From: Halolactibacillus miurensis
GTDB taxonomy: Bacteria > Bacillota > Bacilli > Bacillales > Amphibacillaceae
DNA: 57,916 nucleotides
Assembly: GCF_900116255.1 (NCBI RefSeq)
Contig: NZ_FPAI01000019.1
Location: 1 to 57,916 of the forward strand
Direction: 5' to 3'
Positions 53,159-57,916 of the stretch are shown here, one piece after another. How positions within the stretch are numbered: the stretch's first letter is position 1; each line of letters starts with the position of its first letter. The notes below the pieces were generated by a model that saw only the letters and a list, made by a program, of their open reading frames with translations, did no database searches and was not told where the DNA came from. The translations under genes and the position numbers were made by a program.

Positions 53159-54571
53159 CTATTTAGAAAGCTGATCAATTAATTCTTGATATTTCGGACT
53201 GTTTAGGAAGTTTTCAACCGATACATGAATCGCATCTGGTCGTTTATTCTTCGCACGATCCGTTAGATCTTTATGTGTAATGATTAAATCAGCATCTTCC
53301 GGTAATTGGTTGATGGCTGTATTCGTTACTTCGACATCGACATTCGCTTTTTTGAATTTATCTCTTAATAGAGACGCTCCCATAGCGCTTGATCCCATCC
53401 CAGCATCACACGCAAAGACAATCTTTTGTACATTGTTTTGGTTAATTTCTTTTGAAGCAGATGGTGTAAATGAGTCAGATACACTACTCTTTTTACCTTT
53501 CATTGCTTGCATTTGTTCTGCCGCACCTGAAAGATCACCGTCATCTTCACTCTTATCACGCTTCAAGATAACTGACGCAACTAAGAACGATACCGCTGTA
53601 GCAACAAGCACACCGGCAAGAACGCCAATATAGTTACCACGTGGTGTCATTGTAAGTAAGGCAATGATACTACCTGGTGATGGAGAAGCAACCAGACCTG
53701 CATCAAGTAATGAGAAGGTGAATACACCACTCATACCACCGGCGATCGCTGCAATAATTAAGCTTGGCTTCATTAACACATACGGGAAGTAAATTTCATG
53801 AATACCACCGACAAAGTGAATCAACATCGCACCATATGAAGAAGATTTAGATGCCCCTTTACCAAATACCGCAAAGGCTAACAGAATACCTAAACCTGGT
53901 CCAGGGTTTGTTTCAATTAAGAAGAGAATAGACTTACCTGCTTCAAGTGCTGCTTCTGTACCAAGTGGCGTAAACACCCCGTGGTTAATAACGTTATTTA
54001 AGAATAAAATCTTAGCTGGTTCTACGAGTAAACTTGCAAGTGGTAATAACCCAGCATCAACAATCGCCTCTACACCTGAACCTAACGCTTCGTTTAAAGC
54101 ACTGACGATTGGTCCCATACCGACAACACCAACACCAGCTAGAATAGCGGCTAAAATACCCGCTGAGAAATTGTTGTAAAGCATTTCAAATCCGGAACGG
54201 ATTTTTGGTAAAAATGGTTTGTCAATTGTTTTCAGTAGGAATGCCGCAAGTGGTCCCATAAGCATCGCACCTAAGAACATTGGCGTGCCTCCCGCACCGA
54301 CAACCACCCCCATTGTAGCAATGGCACCAACGACACCACCACGGGCACCGTACACCATCTTACCACCTGTATAACCAATGAGTAATGGTAACAGATACGT
54401 GATCATTGGACTAACGAGTTCGGCCATTGTTTCATTTGGCCACCAGCCATCTGGAATGAAAAAGGCCGTGATTAGCCCCCATGCGATAAATGCTGCAATA
54501 TTCGGCATAATCATGCCGCTTAAATAACTACCGAACTGTTGAATCTTTGCTCTTGCTCCCTTTTTAGCCAT
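53159..54571 (-). CDS. mtlA: PTS mannitol IIBC (permease)
   Basis: 470 residues. The IIC part (1-335) has about eight hydrophobic segments and the mannitol signatures YLSGMIMPNIAAFIAWGLIT, GGVVGAIATMGVVVG, NNVINHGVFTPLGTEAALE and GGIHEIYFPYV. A charged linker leads to IIB (about 380-470) with the phosphocysteine in IVFACDAGMGSSAMGASLL. It imports mannitol as mannitol 1-phosphate, with IIA supplied by mtlF. RBS AAAGGGGAA before ATG 54571. Transcribed alone or with read-through into mtlR. Confidence 0.95.
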   Translation of the reverse strand: MAKKGARAKIQQFGSYLSGMIMPNIAAFIAWGLITAFFIPDGWWPNETMAELVSPMITYLLPLLIGYTGGKMVYGARGGVVGAIATMGVVVGAGGTPMFLGAMLMGPLAAFLLKTIDKPFLPKIRSGFEMLYNNFSAGILAAILAGVGVVGMGPIVSALNEALGSGVEAIVDAGLLPLASLLVEPAKILFLNNVINHGVFTPLGTEAALEAGKSILFLIETNPGPGLGILLAFAVFGKGASKSSSYGAMLIHFVGGIHEIYFPYVLMKPSLIIAAIAGGMSGVFTFSLLDAGLVASPSPGSIIALLTMTPRGNYIGVLAGVLVATAVSFLVASVILKRDKSEDDGDLSGAAEQMQAMKGKKSSVSDSFTPSASKEINQNNVQKIVFACDAGMGSSAMGASLLRDKFKKANVDVEVTNTAINQLPEDADLIITHKDLTDRAKNKRPDAIHVSVENFLNSPKYQELIDQLSK

Positions 54572-54620
54572 AATAAAATTCCCCTTTCAAATTATAAAAG
54601 TAATAGTAAGTACACCTTAA

Positions 54621-54637
54621 TAATAAAGCGTTTACAT
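54621..54637. promoter_or_regulatory. cre-like site at the mtlA promoter
   Basis: Minus strand ATGTAAACGCTTTATTA overlaps the -10 region. GCGTTTACAT (54629-54638) is mirrored by ATTGTAAACGC (54653-54663), placing both promoter boxes in an inverted repeat. Confidence 0.55.
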
Positions 54638-54660
54638 AGGGATATACAAGACATTGTAAA
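54633..54660 (-). promoter_or_regulatory. mtlA promoter
   Basis: Minus strand TTTACA (54660-54655), 16-bp spacer, TATGTA (54638-54633). Imperfect boxes suit an activator-dependent promoter. Confidence 0.5.
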
Positions 54661-54667
54661 CGCATAT

Positions 54668-54689
54668 TTGTCACTCTAATTGTTGACAA
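54668..54689. promoter_or_regulatory. Putative MtlR operator upstream of mtlA
   Basis: TTGTCAC, 8 bp, TTGACAA: an interrupted inverted repeat just upstream of the -35 box, the normal place for activator binding. The rest of 54690-54882 shows no gene. Confidence 0.65.
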
Positions 54690-54882
54690 GATTAAAATAA
54701 CCGATATGACAACTGCGAATAATGTCTTGTAACACATGAAGTATAAGGGTTTTGACGCTGACATGTTTTCAAGTACCTCCCCTGACTTATGTCGTTTTGT
54801 CACTTGTTCTGATCCAAACGTAGCGTCCTTTTCACTCACGTCATGGGGGGCTATCATGGATTATCACAGACAATTGCGCAGT

Positions 54883-54927
54883 AAAAAAGTTGATGGGAGG
54901 TTTTATCCTTCCATCAACTTTTTTCTT
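54883..54927. terminator. Bidirectional terminator after the GNAT gene
   Basis: AAAAAAGTTGATGG pairs with CCATCAACTTTTTT across a 14-nt loop, with T-tracts on both strands. Confidence 0.85.
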
Positions 54928-54952
54928 TGAATATATTCATTAACACAAAGTT

Positions 54953-55591
54953 TTACTCATCCAACAGCATAATCGCTTCCGCATAATCATCTTGACTCGG
55001 CTGATATTCTTTCTCTTTTTGAGGGAAACGTTGATCAAATTGATCCACTTCCTCTGATGTAACTTCTAACGCATCAGAAAACACAACATGTCCCTCTATT
55101 CCATTTAACGCCTTTTCATATAGTGGCAGAACTAATAAGCCTTGATAATACAGACCATCTGGCATTGACAGGTGATAATGTTCTCCACCTTTAAAGCCAT
55201 AAGGTTGATAATGATGCGGATAGCCGAGCGTAATAATCGCCCGGTAGCCTAAGGATTGTGCTTCTTTGATTGTTGTTGTGATGAGGACTTTTCCTAACCC
55301 TTGGCGTTGATACTTTGGCGAGATAAATACTGGACCAAAACTAATGGTCTCGATCACATGATTGGCTGGTGTGACAATTTGTGACGGTGTATAAAATATC
55401 GCCCCTTCAATCTCACCATCAACTTCTATGACAGAGGTCAAGTCACGAATGCTATCTTTATGATGATGAAGTTTATGCACCACCGCATGTTCTTCTGCTC
55501 CTGGTATATAAAGATTCCAAAATGCGTCGCGACAGACGGTCTCCACTCGGTCGAAATCTTCAGGTTGTTCTTGTCTAACAGTTACCTTCAA
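54953..55591 (-). CDS. GNAT-family N-acetyltransferase
   Basis: 212 residues from TTG 55591, which has GAGGGGG 6 nt upstream; the ATG at 55609 has no site. The acetyl-CoA loop is in ISPKYQRQGLGKVLITTTIKEA (Q-R-Q-G-L-G-K), preceded by strand IETISFGPVFI and followed by ITLGYPHHYQPYGFKGG, a pattern of the YhbS-like branch. The C-terminal 50 residues are acidic and extra. The substrate is unknown. It overlaps the rsgA-like gene's ribosome region and is co-transcribed with it. Confidence 0.85.
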   Translation of the reverse strand: MKVTVRQEQPEDFDRVETVCRDAFWNLYIPGAEEHAVVHKLHHHKDSIRDLTSVIEVDGEIEGAIFYTPSQIVTPANHVIETISFGPVFISPKYQRQGLGKVLITTTIKEAQSLGYRAIITLGYPHHYQPYGFKGGEHYHLSMPDGLYYQGLLVLPLYEKALNGIEGHVVFSDALEVTSEEVDQFDQRFPQKEKEYQPSQDDYAEAIMLLDE

Positions 55592-55605
55592 GCGTATCCC
55601 CCTCA

Positions 55606-56673
55606 TCATTGTTTTCGTTTTTGTTTTGCGAATTTGCGCGCCTGCTTCATGCCACCGACGTCTTTAAACATGCGTTCCGTTTTCTTTTGTTCAATCGCTT
55701 TACTTGTTAAACCGGCATAGTCTGCTTCGTGTTTAAGCTTGACATAACTGTCTAGCCGTCTTTCATCAAGCTCACCTGATTGTATCGCTTGTTGGACGGC
55801 ACAACCAGGCTCATTTGTATGGGAACAATCCTTAAATTTACACATCTTACTTAACATATCAATATCTTGAAAGGACGTTGCTAGGTCTGCTTGATCAATA
55901 CCAAGCTCCCGCATACCAGGAGTATCTATCACCACACCACCAAAGATAGTCGGGTAGCTATCACGACTAGTTGTTGTATGACGTCCCTTCGCTTCTTTAC
56001 CGACCGCTTTCGTTTCTAATCGACGGTCACGAAGCAACATATTGATCAATGTTGTTTTCCCAACACCAGAAGAACCAATGAAAGCAGCGGTTTTACCCGT
56101 TGTTAAATACGGGTGAAACTTTTCTCTATTATCTTCCTTACTCGACGTCACAATAACATCGGAATAGAATGACATAGCTTCTACCTCACCGAGAGCCTCT
56201 TCGACACGGTTCGATAAATCTGCTTTTGTGAGTACAATCACCGGAGTTGCGCCACTATCCCATCCAACCGTTAAATAGCGTTCAAGCCGGTTTAAATTAT
56301 AATTTTCATTTAAAGACATCGCGATAAATAAGTAATCAAGGTTACTTGCGATGACTTGTGCTTGATGACTGACACCGACGGCTCGGCGCAGCAACAGACT
56401 TTTCCGTGTTAAAATATGATGAATCCTCACAATATCTGATGCCTGACTCTCATGATCGACCATGACAAAGTCACCAACAGCTGGGTATTCGGCGCGGTCA
56501 GTCACGGCATAACGAAACTTGCCTGATACTTCTGCCATTCTCTCTCCCATCGCTGTAGCAACTTTATACATACCTTGATACTGGGAAATCACGCGTGCTA
56601 AAGCCAAATCTTCATATAAACGTGCTTCCTGCGTAAATTGTTCGGTTAAACCATACATCGTTAATTTATTCAT
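55606..56673 (-). CDS. rsgA: RsgA/YjeQ-family ribosome-associated GTPase
   Basis: 355 residues from ATG 56673 (AAGAGGAGG 12 nt upstream, a long gap; GTG 56700 is open but precedes the site). An OB-fold N-terminal domain (about 30-105) is followed by a circularly permuted GTPase with TKADL (G4) first, then GSSGVGKTTLINMLL (G1) and DTPGMRELG (G3). The C-terminal zinc site is CKFKDCSHTNEPGC. RsgA checks 30S subunit maturation and hydrolyses GTP. At about 355 residues it is longer than the usual Bacillus RsgA (about 300) and lies away from the prkC neighbourhood, so it may be a second copy. Confidence 0.9.
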   Translation of the reverse strand: MNKLTMYGLTEQFTQEARLYEDLALARVISQYQGMYKVATAMGERMAEVSGKFRYAVTDRAEYPAVGDFVMVDHESQASDIVRIHHILTRKSLLLRRAVGVSHQAQVIASNLDYLFIAMSLNENYNLNRLERYLTVGWDSGATPVIVLTKADLSNRVEEALGEVEAMSFYSDVIVTSSKEDNREKFHPYLTTGKTAAFIGSSGVGKTTLINMLLRDRRLETKAVGKEAKGRHTTTSRDSYPTIFGGVVIDTPGMRELGIDQADLATSFQDIDMLSKMCKFKDCSHTNEPGCAVQQAIQSGELDERRLDSYVKLKHEADYAGLTSKAIEQKKTERMFKDVGGMKQARKFAKQKRKQ

Positions 56674-56710
56674 GTTAAGTGATAGCCTCCTCTTATTCAC
56701 TTCGAGGGAA

Positions 56711-56743
56711 GGAGGGTGTAAGGATTAGTTTGTTACATCCTCC
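56711..56743. other. Stem-loop in the rsgA-like leader
   Basis: GGAGGGTGTAA and TTACATCCTCC pair over 11 bp (one G-T) with an 11-nt loop, about 40 bp upstream of the gene start. No T-tract. Its role is unclear. The remaining 56744-56877 shows no gene. Confidence 0.4.
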
Positions 56744-56877
56744 TTTTCCATCACAATCTCCAAATATACGCTTGTTTGTGTCATATAACATACTCCTTGC
56801 TTTATTTTTTTGGAATCAAATATCGTTTGGAATCAGTGTACATGAAAAAAGATTTCAAAGACACTATTGATTATTTT

Positions 56878-57131
56878 TTAACGCTTATATTTTATTCGAA
56901 TCAACACAATATTTAACCAGATGCTGATGGGTATAAGTCCAAGCATCACCGGCACAGACGTATCTGTATAGCCAAAGACACGCACTTCCTTATTAATTAT
57001 AGGTAAAATACCTAGATAAAGGCCAATAATGACGATGTAGACAAGAACAACAGCTAGAAACGTCAGTCGTGAACTTTTCTTTTTACAAATAAATCCAACA
57101 ACCAACGCCAAGACAAACGATATCAATAGAA
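56878..57131 (-). pseudogene. Membrane protein gene truncated at its 5' end by an IS21-family element
   Basis: The open frame (about 82 codons from a TTG at 57126) encodes three hydrophobic segments: ISFVLALVVGFIC, LTFLAVVLVYIVIIGLYLGI and VPVMLGLIPISIWLNIVLI. No ribosome binding site precedes the TTG. Upstream the frame runs two or three codons to a TAA that lies inside the element, at the sequence starting TGTATTAGGC. The natural reading is a small membrane protein gene cut by the insertion, with its start lost to the other side. Family unknown. Confidence 0.55.
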
Positions 57132-57916
57132 TGTATTAGGCAATAGACAATTGCGTTAAACGGCAATTAATTTTGTATGCCACTTGCCATCACTATCTAC
57201 TCATGAATTAATGACTCTTTATAACGAAAACTATCGCCTCTAAACATTAATAAATGTGAATGATGAATGAGTCGATCTATGACAGCTTCCGTTAATACCG
57301 GATCACCAAAGACGTGATTCCACTGTCCGAATTGAAGGTTCGTTGTGATGATTAGGCTCTTGTTCTCGTAACACATGGAAATGACTTGAAAGAGTAATTC
57401 TGCTCCCTCTTTGTTGAGAGGGATATAGCCTAATTCATCTAAAATAATCGCGTGTTGCTTGTCTAGCTGTTTCATCAACTTCGGTAGCTGCCCTTGTTGG
57501 TTTGCTTCTATAAGCTTATTAACTAAGCCTGCCACAGTGAAAAACTTCACCTGGCTGCCATATCTATGTATGGCATTCATGGCAATGAGGGTAGATAAAT
57601 AAGTTTTACCTGTCCCAACACCTCCATAGAGAATGAGATTCTCTTGTCTCTTAATGAAATCACCCTGAATAATTGAGTCACGATCGATTCCGTGCGGAAT
57701 CTGAATGTGCTCCCACTGAAAAGGCTGATGGCCAGTTTTAGGCAGTTGCGCTTGCTTCAACAGTAAGTTGATTTTACGCTCTTCACGATGCTCTATTTCC
57801 TTTTCAAATAACTTAATTAAGTAATCTTCATTTGACTCGGCTGTCACTTCATGGTGATGTTCCCGAATCCAACTGAGTTTTAAACGTTTCGCGTAGTCTA
57901 TAATCTGATTATTCAT
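57132..57916. mobile_element. IS21-family insertion sequence, partial (right part)
   Basis: The presumed end begins TGTATTAGGCAATAGAC at 57132. Within the next 45 bp GGCAAT recurs (57139-57144 and 57161-57166), as expected of the multiple repeats at IS21 ends. The istB gene fills the rest; istA should lie beyond the window. The exact terminus is inferred. Confidence 0.7.
57197..57916 (-). CDS. istB: IS21-family helper ATPase IstB
   Basis: 239 residues; the ATG is at the last three bases of the window. It is an AAA+ helper of the IstA transposase. Walker A is LILYGGVGTGKTYLST, Walker B is HAIILDELGYIPLNKEGAEL, and sensor region LIITTNLQFGQWNHVFGD, with the family ending TEAVIDRLIHHSHLLMF and RGDSFRYKESL. 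Length is normal, so the gene seems complete and intact. The istA partner normally lies immediately upstream, outside this window. Confidence 0.95.
   Translation of the reverse strand: MNNQIIDYAKRLKLSWIREHHHEVTAESNEDYLIKLFEKEIEHREERKINLLLKQAQLPKTGHQPFQWEHIQIPHGIDRDSIIQGDFIKRQENLILYGGVGTGKTYLSTLIAMNAIHRYGSQVKFFTVAGLVNKLIEANQQGQLPKLMKQLDKQHAIILDELGYIPLNKEGAELLFQVISMCYENKSLIITTNLQFGQWNHVFGDPVLTEAVIDRLIHHSHLLMFRGDSFRYKESLIHE

Noticed and set aside
54564-54857. 97-codon minus-strand frame in the mtlA promoter region
   Set aside because: It spans the promoter, cre-like site and MtlR operator and overlaps the mtlA start; no coding pattern.
54736-54930. 64-codon plus-strand frame upstream of mtlA
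   Set aside because: Runs through the bidirectional terminator at 54883-54927 and lacks a ribosome binding site.
56679-56870. 63-codon plus-strand frame upstream of the rsgA-like gene
   Set aside because: Covers the leader hairpin, no start signal, no recognisable product.

Overview
The window looks like the chromosome of a low-GC (about 40 percent) Gram-positive bacterium of the Bacillaceae. Supporting signs are strong GGAGG-type ribosome binding sites, sigma-A promoters with 16-18 bp spacers, LicT-, MtlR- and CcpA-style control, a sortase-anchored surface enzyme, and BioY, YczE and YesL family proteins. Very acidic Asp/Glu/Thr-rich lipoproteins and many sugar phosphotransferase systems would suit a halophilic or alkaliphilic, mainly fermentative relative of Amphibacillus or Halolactibacillus. 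That placement is inference, not proof. No rRNA, tRNA or CRISPR array was seen.

Layout. 1-420: 5' end of a possible TnpB-like gene cut by the window edge. 420-3673: two acidic lipoproteins, a small membrane protein and an AI-2E family transporter. 3680-6248: cadC-cadA metal efflux operon with promoter and operator. 6303-20713: a beta-1,3-glucan locus made of a 1265-residue LPXTG-anchored GH16 laminarinase, a GH94-like (probably GH161) phosphorylase, YesL protein, two ABC permeases, solute-binding lipoprotein, chemoreceptor and LacI regulator; near-identical GAAAGCG-centred operators punctuate it. 20714-26267: two membrane diguanylate cyclases, a lipid kinase, a YczE-like protein and a glutathione peroxidase. 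26614-31597: a 46-residue membrane peptide and a beta-glucoside system (GH1 phospho-beta-glucosidase, PTS IIA, PTS IIBC, LicT antiterminator) with a RAT/terminator leader. 31737-39326: VOC protein, second LacI regulator, a GH53 galactanase without signal peptide, a membrane metallophosphoesterase, and a lactose/cellobiose-family PTS (IIA, IIB, IIC) with an embedded conserved protein of unknown function, facing a ROK regulator (39327-40517). 40689-44037: a two-component system flanked by membrane proteins. 44165-47745: bioY with a BirA-type operator and a copper operon (copA plus glutaredoxin-like protein) with two cop boxes. 47776-48972: an alpha/alpha-toroid-like protein and a 59-residue membrane peptide. 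49128-54690: mannitol genes mtlA, mtlR, mtlF, mtlD. 54953-56673: GNAT acetyltransferase and RsgA-like GTPase. 56878-57916: a membrane protein gene cut by an IS21-family element carrying istB.

Most of the window is carbohydrate acquisition. External beta-1,3-glucan would be cut at the cell surface by the GH16 enzyme, imported by the ABC system, and split by phosphorolysis inside, with a chemoreceptor in the same cluster. Beta-glucosides, a lactose/cellobiose-type sugar and mannitol enter by PTS.

The most interesting single observation is at the PTS IIBC/IIA junction (28864-28904). The IIBC stop codon directly follows an A_AAA_AAG slippery heptamer in the correct phase. A Shine-Dalgarno-like AGGTG lies 10 nt upstream, a small stem-loop lies 8 nt downstream, and IIA in the -1 frame lacks a convincing start of its own. 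This suggests programmed frameshifting that makes the usual IIBCA fusion, with a decayed or miscalled homopolymer as the main alternative.
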